Assembly (NCBI GenBank): GCA_964036315.1 | Contig: OZ038509.1 | Span: forward strand, 30,334,968 to 30,398,967 | Source of the DNA: Acanthosepion esculentum | Lineage: Eukaryota > Mollusca > Cephalopoda > Sepiida > Sepiidae | Direction: 5' to 3' | DNA length: 64,000 bases | Shown here: positions 47,784 through 60,268 of the stretch, one piece after another | How the letters are laid out: every line of letters starts with the position of its first letter | Position numbering within the stretch: position 1 is the first letter of the stretch | The notes under the pieces: model-generated | Seen by the model: only the letters and a program-made list of their open reading frames with translations | Told to the model about the DNA's origin: nothing | Database searches by the model: none | Position numbers and translations under genes: made by a program

Positions 47784-50170
47784 TTGTTATTTTCAATTGA
47801 AAATGTTAAAATCAAATGGAATTTTAGCAGATTTTGTTATGTTTCAATTGAAAATGTTAAAATCAAATGGAATTATAGCAGATTTTGTTATGTTTCAATT
47901 GAAAATGGTAAAATCAAATGGAATTATAGCAGATTTTGTTATGTTTCAATTGAAAATGTTACAATCAAATGGAATTTTAGCAGATTTTGTTATTTTCAAT
48001 TGAAAATGTTAAAATCAAATGGAATTATAGCAGATTTTGTTATGTTTCAATTGAAAATGTTAAAATCAAATGGAATTATAGCAGATTTTGTTATGTTTCA
48101 ATTGAAAATGTTACAATCAAATGGAATTATAGCAGATTTTGTTATTTTCAATTGAAAATATTTAAATCAAATGGAATTATAGCAGATTTTGTTATGTTTC
48201 AATTGAAAATGTTAAAATCAAATGGAATTATAGCAGATTTTGTTATGTTTCAATTGAAAATGTTAAAATCAAATGGAATTATAGGAGATTTTGTCATGTT
48301 TCAATTGAAAATGTTAAAATCAAATGGAATTATAGCAGATTTTGTTATGTTTCAATTGAAAATGTTAAAATCAAATGGAATTATAGCAGATTTTGTTATG
48401 TTTCAATTGAAAATGTTACAATCAAATGGAATTATAGCAGATTTTGTTATATTCAATTGAAAATTTTTAAATCAAATGGAATTATAGCAGATTTTGTTAT
48501 GTTTCAATTGAAAATGTTACAATCAAATGGAATTATAGGAGATTTTGTTATGTTTCAATTGAAAATGTTAAAATCAAATGGAATTATAGCAGATTTTGTT
48601 ATGTTTCAATTGAAAATGTTACAATCAAATGGAATTATAGGAGATTTTGTTATGTTTCAATTGAAAATGTTACAATCAAATGGAATTATAGCAGATTTTG
48701 TTATGTTTCAATTGAAAATGTTAAAATCAAATGGAATTATAGCAGATTTTGTTATGTTTCAATTGAAAATGTTACAATCAAATGGAATTATAGGAGATTT
48801 TGTTATGTTTCAATTGAAAATGTTACAATCAAATGGAATTATAGCAGATTTTGTTATTTTCAATTGAAAATGTTAAAATCAAATGGAATTATAGCAGATT
48901 TTGTTATGTTTCAATTGAAAATGTTAAAATCAAATGGAATTATAGCAGATTTTGTTATGTTTCAATTGGAAATGGTAAAATCGAATGGAATTATAGCAGA
49001 TTTTGTTATGTTTCAATTGAAAATGGTAAAATCAAATGGAATTATAGCAGATTTTGTTATGTTTCAATTGAAAATGTTACAATCAAATGGAATTTTAGCA
49101 GATTTTGTTATTTTCAATTGAAAATGTTAAAATCAAATGGAATTATAGCAGATTTTGTTATGTTTCAATTGAAAATGTTACAATCAAATTGAATTATAGG
49201 AGATTTTGTTATGTTTCAATTGAAAATGTTACAATCAAATGGAATTATAGCAGATTTTGTTATTTTCAATTGAAAACGTTAAAATCAAATGGAATTATAG
49301 CAGATTTTGATATGTTTCAATTGAAAATGTTAAAATCAATTGGAATTATAGCAGATTTTGTTATGTTTCAATTGAAAATGGTAAAATCAAATGGAATTAT
49401 AGCAGATTTTGTTATGTTTCAATTGAAAATGTTACAATCAAATGGAATTTTAGCAGATTTTGTTATTTTCAATTGAAAATGTTAAAATCAAATGGAATTA
49501 TAGCAGATTTTGTTATTTTCAATTGCAAATTTTTAAATCAAATGGAATTATAGCAGATTTTGGTATGTTTCAATTGAAAATGTTAAAATCAAATGGAATT
49601 ATAGCAGATTTTGTTATTTTTCAATTGAAAATGTTAAAATCAAATGGAATTATAGCAGATTTTGTTATGTTTCAATTGAAAATGTTAAAATCAAATGGAA
49701 ATGTAGGAGATTTTGTTATGTTTCAATTGAAAATGTTAAAATCAAATGGAATTATAGCAGATTGTGTTATGTTTCAATTGAAAATGTTAAAATCAAATGG
49801 AATTATAGCAGATTTTGTTATGTTTCAATGTAAAATGTTAAAATCAAATGGAATTATAGCAGATTTTGTTATGTTTCAATTGAAAATGTTACAATCAAAT
49901 GGAATTATAGCAGATTTTGTTATATTCAATTGAAAATTTTAAAATCAAATGGAATTATAGCAGATTTTGTTATGTTTCAATTGAAAATGTTATAATCAAA
50001 TGGAATTATAGGAGATTTTGTTATGTTTCAATTGAAAATGTTAAAATCAAATGGAATTATAGCAGATTTTGTTATGTTTCAATTGAAAATGTTACAATCA
50101 AATGGAATTATAGGAGATTTTGTTATGTTTCAATTGAAAATGTTACAATCATATGGAATTATAGCAGATT
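47784..50170 (+). repeat. 47-monomer (2,387-bp) higher-order repeat, copy 1
   Basis: It begins as copy 2 of the 1,525-bp unit. Private markers shared with the next block at +2,387 bp are CAATTGGAAATGGTAAAATCG (48,964 and 51,351; a CpG), AAATTGAATTATAGGAG (49,186 and 51,573), GAAAACGTTAAAATC (49,274 and 51,661), TTTTGATATGTTTC, ATCAATTGGAATT, TTGCAAATTTTTAAATC and GGAAATGTAGGAG. Confidence 0.9.
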
Positions 50171-52557
50171 TTGTTATTTTCAATTGAAAATGTTAAAATC
50201 AAATGGAATTTTAGCAGATTTTGTTATGTTTCAATTGAAAATGTTAAAATCAAATGGAATTATAGCAGATTTTGTTATGTTTCAATTGAAAATGGTAAAA
50301 TCAAATGGAATTATAGCAGATTTTGTTATGTTTCAATTGAAAATGTTACAATCAAATGGAATTTTAGCAGATTTTGTTATTTTCAATTGAAAATGTTAAA
50401 ATCAAATGGAATTATAGCAGATTTTGTTATGTTTCAATTGAAAATGTTAAAATCAAATGGAATTATAGCAGATTTTGTTATGTTTCAATTGAAAATGTTA
50501 CAATCAAATGGAATTATAGCAGATTTTGTTATTTTCAATTGAAAATATTTAAATCAAATGGAATTATAGCAGATTTTGTTATGTTTCAATTGAAAATGTT
50601 AAAATCAAATGGAATTATAGCAGATTTTGTTATGTTTCAATTGAAAATGTTAAAATCAAATGGAATTATAGGAGATTTTGTCATGTTTCAATTGAAAATG
50701 TTAAAATCAAATGGAATTATAGCAGATTTTGTTATGTTTCAATTGAAAATGTTAAAATCAAATGGAATTATAGCAGATTTTGTTATGTTTCAATTGAAAA
50801 TATTACAATCAAATGGAATTATAGCAGATTTTGTTATATTCAATTGAAAATTTTTAAATCAAATGGAATTATAGCAGATTTTGTTATGTTTCAATTGAAA
50901 ATGTTACAATCAAATGGAATTATAGGAGATTTTGTTATGTTTCAATTGAAAATGTTAAAATCAAATGGAATTATAGCAGATTTTGTTATGTTTCAATTGA
51001 AAATGTTACAATCAAATGGAATTATAGGAGATTTTGTTATGTTTCAATTGAAAATGTTACAATCAAATGGAATTATAGCAGATTTTGTTATGTTTCAATT
51101 GAAAATGTTAAAATCAAATGGAATTATAGCAGATTTTGTTATGTTTCAATTGAAAATGTTACAATCAAATGGAATTATAGGAGATTTTGTTATGTTTCAA
51201 TTGAAAATGTTACAATCAAATGGAATTATAGCAGATTTTGTTATTTTCAATTGAAAATGTTAAAATCAAATGGAATTATAGCAGATTTTGTTATGTTTCA
51301 ATTGAAAATGTTAAAATCAAATGGAATTATAGCAGATTTTGTTATGTTTCAATTGGAAATGGTAAAATCGAATGGAATTATAGCAGATTTTGTTATGTTT
51401 CAATTGAAAATGGTAAAATCAAATGGAATTATAGCAGATTTTGTTATGTTTCAATTGAAAATGTTACAATCAAATGGAATTTTAGCAGATTTTGTTATTT
51501 TCAATTGAAAATGTTAAAATCAAATGGAATTATAGCAGATTTTGTTATGTTTCAATTGAAAATGTTACAATCAAATTGAATTATAGGAGATTTTGTTATG
51601 TTTCAATTGAAAATGTTACAATCAAATGGAATTATAGCAGATTTTGTTATTTTCAATTGAAAACGTTAAAATCAAATGGAATTATAGCAGATTTTGATAT
51701 GTTTCAATTGAAAATGTTAAAATCAATTGGAATTATAGCAGATTTTGTTATGTTTCAATTGAAAATGGTAAAATCAAATGGAATTATAGCAGATTTTGTT
51801 ATGTTTCAATTGAAAATGTTACAATCAAATGGAATTTTAGCAGATTTTGTTATTTTCAATTGAAAATGTTAAAATCAAATGGAATTATAGCAGATTTTGT
51901 TATTTTCAATTGCAAATTTTTAAATCAAATGGAATTATAGCAGATTTTGGTATGTTTCAATTGAAAATGTTAAAATCAAATGGAATTATAGCAGATTTTG
52001 TTATGTTTCAATTGAAAATGTTAAAATCAAATGGAAATGTAGGAGATTTTGTTATGTTTCAATTTAAAATGTTAAAATCAAATGGAATTATAGCAGATTG
52101 TGTTATGTTTCAATTGAAAATGTTACAATCAAATGGAATTATAGGAGATTTTGTTATGTTTCAATTGAAAATGTTAAAATCAAATGGAATTATAGGAGAT
52201 TTTGATATGTTTCAATTGAAAATGTTACAATCAAATGGAATTATAGGAGATTTTGTTATGTTTCAATTGAAAATGTTACAATCAAATGGAATTATAGCAG
52301 ATTTGTTATTTTCAATTGAAAATGTTACAATCAAATGGAATTATAGCAGATTTTGTTATTTTCAATTGAAAATTTTTAAATCCAATGGAATTATAGCAGA
52401 TTTTGTTATGTTTCAATTGAAAATGTTAAAATCAAATGGAATTATAGCAGATTTTGTTATGTTTCAATTGAAAATGGTAAAATCAAATGGAATTATAGCA
52501 GATTTTGTTATGTTTCAATTGAAAATGTTACAATCAAATGGAATTTTAGCAGATTTT
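50171..52557 (+). repeat. 2,387-bp higher-order repeat, copy 2, with changed right end
   Basis: It matches copy 1 until about 51,990, where one TTATTTTTC monomer present in copy 1 is missing. It then carries CAATTTAAAATG near 52,062, GATTGTGTTATG, two G30 monomers, and the first 49-bp monomer (GCAGATTTGTTATTTTC, 52,298). The right end therefore leads into the 659-bp pattern of the next domain. Confidence 0.88.
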
Positions 52558-53214
52558 GTTATTTTCAATTGAAAATGTTAAAATCAAATGGAATTATAGC
52601 AGATTTTGTTATTTTTCAATTGAAAATGTTAAAATCAAATGGAATTATAGCAGATTTTGTTATGTTTCAATTGAAAATGTTAAAATCAAATGGAAATGTA
52701 CGAGATTTTGTTATGTTTCAATTGAAAATGTTAAAATCAAATGGAATTATAGCAGATTTTGTTATGTTTCAATTGAAAATGTTACAATCAAATGGAATTA
52801 TAGGAGATTTTGTTATGTTTCAATTGAAAATGTTAAAATCAAATGGAATTATAGCAGATTTTGATATGTTTCAATTGAAAATGTTACAATCAAATGGAAT
52901 TATAGGAGATTTTGTTATGTTTCAATTGAAAATGTTACAATCAAATGGAATTATAGCAGATTTGTTATTTTCAATTGAAAATGTTACAATCAAATGGAAT
53001 TATAGCAGATTTTGTTATTTTCAATTGAAAATTTTTAAATCAAATGGAATTATAGCAGATTTTGTTATGTTTCAATTGAAAATGTTAAAATCAAATGGAA
53101 TTATAGCAGATTTTGTTATGTTTCAATTGAAAATGGTAAAATCAAATGGAATTATAGCAGATTTTGTTATGTTTCAATTGAAAATGTTACAATCAAATGG
53201 AATTTTAGCAGATT
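52558..53214 (+). repeat. 13-monomer (about 659-bp) unit with 49-bp monomer
   Basis: Order: A11 with TTATTTTTC, A11, GGAAATGTACGAG (the others have GTAGGAG), A11, C11-G30, A11 with GATATG, C11-G30, the 49-bp GATTTGTTATTTTC monomer near 52,960, a 50-bp monomer, GAAAATTTTTAAATC, A11, G8, C11-T26. The same order is found at 58.1 kb and at 60.3-62.0 kb. Confidence 0.86.
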
Positions 53215-55094
53215 TTGTTATTTTCAATTGAAAATGTTAAAATCAAATGGAATTATAGCAGATTTTGTTATGTTTCAATTGAAAATGTTAAAATCAAATG
53301 GAAATGTAGGAGATTTTGTTATGTTTCAATTGAAAATGTTAAAATCAAATGGAATTATAGCAGATTTTGTTATGTTTCAATTGAAAATGTTACAATCAAA
53401 TGGAATTATAGGAGATTTTGTTATGTTTCAATTGAAAATGTTAAAATCAAATGGAATTATAGCAGATTTTGTTATGTTTCAATTGAAAATGTTACAATCA
53501 AATGGAATTATAGGAGATTTTGTTATGTTTCAATTGAAAATGTTACAATCAAATGGAATTATAGCAGATTTGTTATTTTCAATTGAAAATGTTACAATCA
53601 AATGGAATTATAGCAGATTTTGTTATTTTCAATTGAAAATTTTTAAATCAAATGGAATTATAGCAGATTTTCTTATGTTTCAATTGAAAATGTTAAAATC
53701 AAATGGAATTATAGCAGATTTTGTTATGTTTCAATTGAAAATGGTAAAATCAAATGGAATTATAGCAGATTTTATTATGTTTCAATTGAAAATGTTAAAA
53801 TCAAATGGAATTATAGCAGATTTTCTTATATTTCAATTGAAAATGTTACAATCAAATGGAATTATAGCAGATTTTGTTATTTTCAATTGAAAATGGTAAA
53901 ATCAAATGGAATTATAGCAGATTTTGTTATGTTTCAATTGAAAATGTTAAAATCAAATGGAATTATAGCACATTTTGTTATGTTTCAATTGAAAATGTTA
54001 CAATCAAATGGAATTATAGCAGATTTTGTTATGTTTCAATTGAAAATGTTAAAATCAAATGGAATTATAGGAGATTTTGTCATGTTTCAATTGAAAATGT
54101 TAAAATCAAATGGAATTATAGCAGATTTTGTTATGTTTCAATGTAAAATGTTAAAATCAAATGGAATTATAGCAGATTTTGTTATGTTTCAATTGAAAAT
54201 GTTACAATCAAATGGAATTATAGCAGATTTTGTTATATTCAATTGAAAATTTTTAAATCAAATGGAATTATAGCAGATTTTGTTATGTTTCAATTGAAAA
54301 TGTTATAATCAAATGGAATTATAGGAGATTTTGTTATGTTTCAATTGAAAATGTTAAAATCAAATGGAATTATAGCAGATTTTGTTATGTTTCAATTGAA
54401 AATGTTACAATCAAATGGAATTATAGGAGATTTTGTTATGTTTCAATTGAAAATGTTACAATCAAATGGAATTATAGCAGATTTTGTTATGTTTCAATTG
54501 AAAATGGTAAAATCAAATGGAATTATAGCAGATTTTGTTATGTTTCAATTGAAAATGTTACAATCAAATGGAATTTTAGCAGATTTTGTTATTTTCAATT
54601 GAAAATGTTAAAATCAAATGGAATTATAGCAGATTTTGTTATGTTTCAATTGAAAATGTTAAAATCAAATGGAATTATAGCAGATTTTGTTATGTTTCAA
54701 TTGAAAATGTTACAATCAAATGGAATTATAGGAGATTTTGTTATGTTTCAATTGAAAATGTTACAATCAAATGGAATTATAGCAGATTTTGTTATGTTTC
54801 AATTGAAAATGTTAAAATCAAATGGAATTATAGCAGATTTTGTTATGTTTCAATTGAAAATGTTACAATCAAATGGAATTATAGGAGATTTTGTTATGTT
54901 TCAATTGAAAATGTTACAATCAAATGGAATTATAGCAGATTTTGTTATGTTTCAATTGAAAATGTTAAAATCAAATGGAATTATAGCAGATTTTGTTATG
55001 TTTCAATTGAAAATGGTAAAATCAAATGGAATTATAGCAGATTTTGTTATGTTTCAATTGAAAATGTTACAATCAAATGGAATTTTAGCAGATT
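53215..55094 (+). repeat. 37-monomer (1,880-bp) duplication, copy 1
   Basis: Segment starts 53,215, 53,874, 54,336 and 54,586 recur at 55,095, 55,754, 56,216 and 56,466. Shared markers are GATTTTCTTATATTTC (53,820 and 55,700), ATAGCACATTTTG (53,967 and 55,847), a CAATGT-swap monomer (54,138 and 56,018) and TTATAATCAAATGG. It contains the 659-bp pattern as a sub-unit lacking its TTATTTTTC monomer. Confidence 0.9.
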
Positions 55095-56821
55095 TTGTTA
55101 TTTTCAATTGAAAATGTTAAAATCAAATGGAATTATAGCAGATTTTGTTATGTTTCAATTGAAAATGTTAAAATCAAATGGAAATGTAGGAGATTTTGTT
55201 ATGTTTCAATTGAAAATGTTAAAATCAAATGGAATTATAGCAGATTTTGTTATGTTTCAATTGAAAATGTTACAATCAAATGGAATTATAGGAGATTTTG
55301 TTATGTTTCAATTGAAAATGTTAAAATCAAATGGAATTATAGCAGATTTTGTTATGTTTCAATTGAAAATGTTACAATCAAATGGAATTATAGGAGATTT
55401 TGTTATGTTTCAATTGAAAATGTTACAATCAAATGGAATTATAGCAGATTTGTTATTTTCAATTGAAAATGTTACAATCAAATGGAATTATAGCAGATTT
55501 TGTTATTTTCAATTGAAAATTTTTAAATCAAATGGAATTATAGCAGATTTTGTTATGTTTCAATTGAAAATGTTAAAATCAAATGGAATTATAGCAGATT
55601 TTGTTATGTTTCAATTGAAAATGGTAAAATCAAATGGAATTATAGCAGATTTTATTATGTTTCAATTGAAAATGTTAAAATCAAATGGAATTATAGCAGA
55701 TTTTCTTATATTTCAATTGAAAATGTTACAATCAAATGGAATTATAGCAGATTTTGTTATTTTCAATTGAAAATGGTAAAATCAAATGGAATTATAGCAG
55801 ATTTTGTTATGTTTCAATTGAAAATGTTAAAATCAAATGGAATTATAGCACATTTTGTTATGTATCAATTGAAAATGTTACAATCAAATGGAATTATAGC
55901 AGATTTTGTTATGTTTCAATTGAAAATGTTAAAATCAAATGGAATTATAGGAGATTTTGTCATGTTTCAATTGAAAATGTTAAAATCAAATGGAATTATA
56001 GCAGATTTTGTTATGTTTCAATGTAAAATGTTAAAATCAAATGGAATTATAGCAGATTTTGTTATGTTTCAATTGAAAATGTTACAATCAAATGGAATTA
56101 TAGCAGATTTTGTTATATTCAATTGAAAATTTTTAAATCAAATGGAATTATAGCAGATTTTGTTATGTTTCAATTGAAAATGTTATAATCAAATGGAATT
56201 ATAGGAGATTTTGTTATGTTTCAATTGAAAATGTTAAAATCAAATGGAATTATAGCAGATTTTGTTATGTTTCAATTGAAAATGTTACAATCAAATGGAA
56301 TTATAGGAGATTTTGTTATGTTTCAATTGAAAATGTTACAATCAAATGGAATTATAGCAGATTTTGTTATGTTTCAATTGAAAATGGTAAAATCAAATGG
56401 AATCATAGCAGATTTTGTTATGTTTCAATTGAAAATGTTACAATCAAATGGAATTTTAGCAGATTTTGTTATTTTCAATTGAAAATGTTAAAATCAAATG
56501 GAATTATAGCAGATTTTGTTATGTTTCAATTGAAAATGTTAAAATCAAATGGAATTATAGCAGATTTTGTTATGTTTCAATTGAAAATGTTACAATCAAA
56601 TGGAATTATAGGAGATTTTGTTATGTTTCAATTGAAAATGTTACAATCAAATGGAATTATAGCAGATTTTGTTATGTTTCAATTGAAAATGTTAAAATCA
56701 AATGGAATTATAGCAGATTTTGTTATGTTTCAATTGAAAATGTTACAATCAAATGGAATTATAGGAGATTTTGTTATGTTTCAATTGAAAATGTTACAAT
56801 CAAATGGAATTATAGCAGATT
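55095..56821 (+). repeat. 1,880-bp duplication, copy 2
   Basis: Nearly identical to copy 1. Private differences include TTATGTATCAATTG near 55,860 and GGAATCATAGC near 56,400. The last 200 bp end in a 50-bp monomer near 56,825 where copy 1 continued with 51-bp monomers. Confidence 0.89.
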
Positions 56822-58085
56822 TTGTTATTTTCAATTGAAAATGTTAAAATCAAATGGAATTATAGCAGATTTTGTTATGTTTCAATTGAAAATGTTAAAA
56901 TCAAATGGAATTATAGCAGATTTTGTTATGTTTCAATTGAAAATGGTAAAATCAAATGGAATTATAGCAGATTTTGTTATGTTTCAATTGAAAATGGTAA
57001 AATCAAATGGAATTATAGCAGATTTTGTTATGTTTCAATTGAAAATGTTACAATCAAATGGAATTTTAGCAGATTTTGTTATTTTCAATTGAAAATGTTA
57101 AAATCAAATGGAATTATAGCAGATTTTGTTATGTTTCAATTGAAAATGTTACAATCAAATTGAATTATAGGAGATTTTGTTATGTTTCAATTGAAAATGT
57201 TACAATCAAATGGAATTATAGCAGATTTTGTTATTTTCAATTGAAAACGTTAAAATCAAATGGAATTATAGCAGATTTTGATATGTTTCAATTGAAAATG
57301 TTAAAATCAATTGGAATTATAGCAGATTTTATGTTTCAATTGAAAATGGTAAAATCAAATGGAATTATAGCAGATTTTGTTATGTTTCAATTGAAAATGT
57401 TACAATCAAATGGAATTTTAGCAGATTTTGTTATTTTCAATTGAAAATGTTAAAATCAAATGGAATTATAGCAGATTTTGTTATTTTCAATTGCAAATTT
57501 TTAAATCAAATGGAATTATAGCAGATTTTGGTATGTTTCAATTGAAAATGTTAAAATCAAATGGAATTATAGCAGATTTTGTTATTTTTCAATTGAAAAT
57601 GTTAAAATCAAATGGAATTATAGCAGATTTTGTTATGTTTCAATTGAAAATGTTAAAATCAAATGGAAATGTAGGAGATTTTGTTATGTTTCAATTGAAA
57701 ATGTTAAAATCAAATGGAATTATAGCAGATTGTGTTATGTTTCAATTGAAAATGTTACAATCAAATGGAATTATAGGAGATTTTGTTATGTTTCAATTGA
57801 AAATGTTAGAATCAAATGGAATTATAGCAGATTTGTTATTTTCAATTGAAAATGTTACAATCAAATGGAATTATAGCAGATTTTGTTATTTTCAATTGAA
57901 AATTTTTAAATCCAATAGAATTATAGCAGATTTTGTTATGTTTCAATTGAAAATGTTAAAATCAAATGGAATTATAGCAGATTTTGTTATGTTTCAATTG
58001 AAAATGGTAAAATCAAATGGAATTATAGCAGATTTTGTTATGTTTCAATTGAAAATGTTACAATCAAATGGAATTTTAGCAGATT
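56822..58085 (+). repeat. Third copy of the 49.1/51.5-kb segment
   Basis: From 57,076 it matches 51,492 (+5,584 bp) and 49,105: AAATTGAATTATAGGAG, GAAAACGTTAAAATC, TTTTGATATG, ATCAATTGGAATT, GCAAATTTTTAAATC, TTTTGGTATG. A monomer near 57,325 lacks three bases (GATTTTATGTTTC, 48 bp, in frame), a private event. A C-to-G change gives TTAGAATCAAATGG near 57,808, shared with 60,650 and 63,744. Confidence 0.87.
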
Positions 58086-58960
58086 TTGTTATTTTCAATT
58101 GAAAATGTTAAAATCAAATGGAATTATAGCAGATTTTGTTATTTTTCAATTGAAAATGTTAAAATCAAATGGAATTATAGCAGATTTTGTTATGTTTCAA
58201 TTGAAAATGTTAAAATCAAATGGAAATGTAGGAGATTTTGTTATGTTTCAATTGAAAATGTTATAATCAAATGGAATTATAGAAGATTTTGTTATGTTTC
58301 AATTGAAAATGTTACAATCAAATGGAATTATAGGAGATTTTGTTATGTTTCAATTGAAAATGTTAAAATCAAATGGAATTATAGCAGATTTTGATATGTT
58401 TCAATTGAAAATGTTACAATCAAATGGAATTATAGGAGATTTTGTTATGTTTCAATTGAAAATGTTACAATCAAATGGAATTATAGCAGATTTGTTATTT
58501 TCAATTGAAAATGTTACAATCAAATGGAATTATAGCAGATTTTGTTATTTTGAATTGAAAATTTTTAAATCAAATGGAATTATAGCAGATTTTGTTATGT
58601 TTCAATTGAAAATGTTAAAATCAAATGGAATTATAGCAGATTTTGTTATGTTTGTATTGAAAATGGTAAAATCAAATGGAATTATAGCAGATTTTATTAT
58701 GTTTCAATTGAAAATGTTAAAATCAAATGGAATTATAGCAGATTTTCTTATATTTCAATTGAAAATGTTACAATCAAATGGAATTATAGCAGATTTTGTT
58801 ATTTTCAATTGAAAATTTTTAAATCAAATGGAATTATAGCAGATTTTGTTATGTTTCAATTGAAAATGTTAAAATCAAATGGAATTATAGCAGATTTTGT
58901 TATGTTTCAATTGAAAATATTAAAATCAAATGGAATTATAGCAGATTTTGTTATTTTCAA
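58086..58960 (+). repeat. 659-bp-type unit followed by GATTTTCTTATATTTC segment
   Basis: Starts like the 52,558 and 60,928 units, with private TTATAATC and ATAGAAGAT changes near 58,261-58,283, a TTATTTTGAATTG junction near 58,547 and TTATGTTTGTATTG near 58,648. It then has the GATTTTATTATG, GATTTTCTTATATTTC pair known from 53.8 and 55.7 kb. Confidence 0.83.
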
Positions 58961-60268
58961 TTGAAAATATTTAAATCAAATGGAATTATAGCAGATTTTG
59001 TTATGTTTCAATTGAAAATGTTAAAATCAAATGGAATTATAGCAGATTTTGTTATGTTTCAATTGAAAATGTTACAATCAAATGGAATTATAGCAGATTT
59101 TGTTATGTTTCAATTGAAAATGTTAAAATCAAATGGAATTATAGCAGATTTTGTTATGTTTCAATTGAAAATGTTAAAATCAAATGGAATTATAGCAGAT
59201 TTTGTTATGTTTCAATTGAAAATGTTAAAATTAAATGGAATTATAGCAGATTTTGTTATGTTTCAATTGAAAATGTTACAATCAAATGGAATTATAGCAG
59301 ATTTTGTTATATTCAATTGACAATTTTTAAATCAAATGGAATTATAGCAGATTTTGTTATGTTTCAATTGAAAATGTTACAATCAAATGGAATTATAGCA
59401 GATTTTGTTATGTTTCGATTGAAAATGTTACAATCAAATGGAATTATAGCAGATTTTGTTATGTTTCAATTGAAAATGTTACAATCAAATGGAATTATAG
59501 CAGATTTTGTTATTTTCAATTGAAAATTTTTAAATCAAATGGAATTATAGCAGATTTTGTTATGTTTCATTTGAAAATGTGAAAATCAAATGGAATTAGA
59601 GCAGATTTTGTTATATTTCAATTGAAAATGTTACAATCAAATGGAATTATAGCAGATTTTGTTATTTTCAATTGAAAATTTTTAAATCAAATGGAATTAT
59701 AGCAGATTTTGTTATGTTTCAATTGAAAATGTTACAATCAAATGGAATTATAGGAGATTTTGTTATGTTTCAATTGAAAATGTTACAATCAAATGGAATT
59801 ATAGCAGATTTTGTTATCTTTCAATTGAAAATGTTACAATCAAATGGAATTATAGCAGATTTTGTTATTTTCAATTGAAAATTTTTAAATCAAATGGAAT
59901 TATAGCAGATTTTGTTATGTTTCAATTGAAAATGTTAAAATCAAATGGAATTATAGCAGATTTTATTATGTTTCAATTGAAAATGTTAAAATCAAATGGA
60001 ATTATAGCAGATTTTGTTATGTTTCAATTGAAAATGTTACAATCAAATGGAATTATAGCAGATTTTGTTATATTCAATTGAAAATTTTTAAATCAAATGG
60101 AATTATAGCAGATTTTGTTATGTTTCAATTGAAAATGTTACAATCAAATGGAATTATAGGAGATTTTGTTATGTTTCAATTGAAAATGTTAAAATCAAAT
60201 GGAATTATAGCAGATTTTGTTATGTTTCAATTGAAAATGTTACAATCAAATGGAATTATAGCAGATTT
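58961..60268 (+). repeat. 69-monomer (3,501-bp) offset pair, copy 1
   Basis: It matches 62,462 onward. The most specific shared marker is GACAATTTTTAAATC (59,319 and 62,820, exactly 3,501 bp), and the GAAAATATTTAAATC start is shared. Private features are AAAATTAAATGG near 59,228, TTTCGATTG near 59,414 (a CpG) and TTTCATTTGAAAATGTG with GGAATTAGAGC near 59,566-59,600. Confidence 0.86.
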
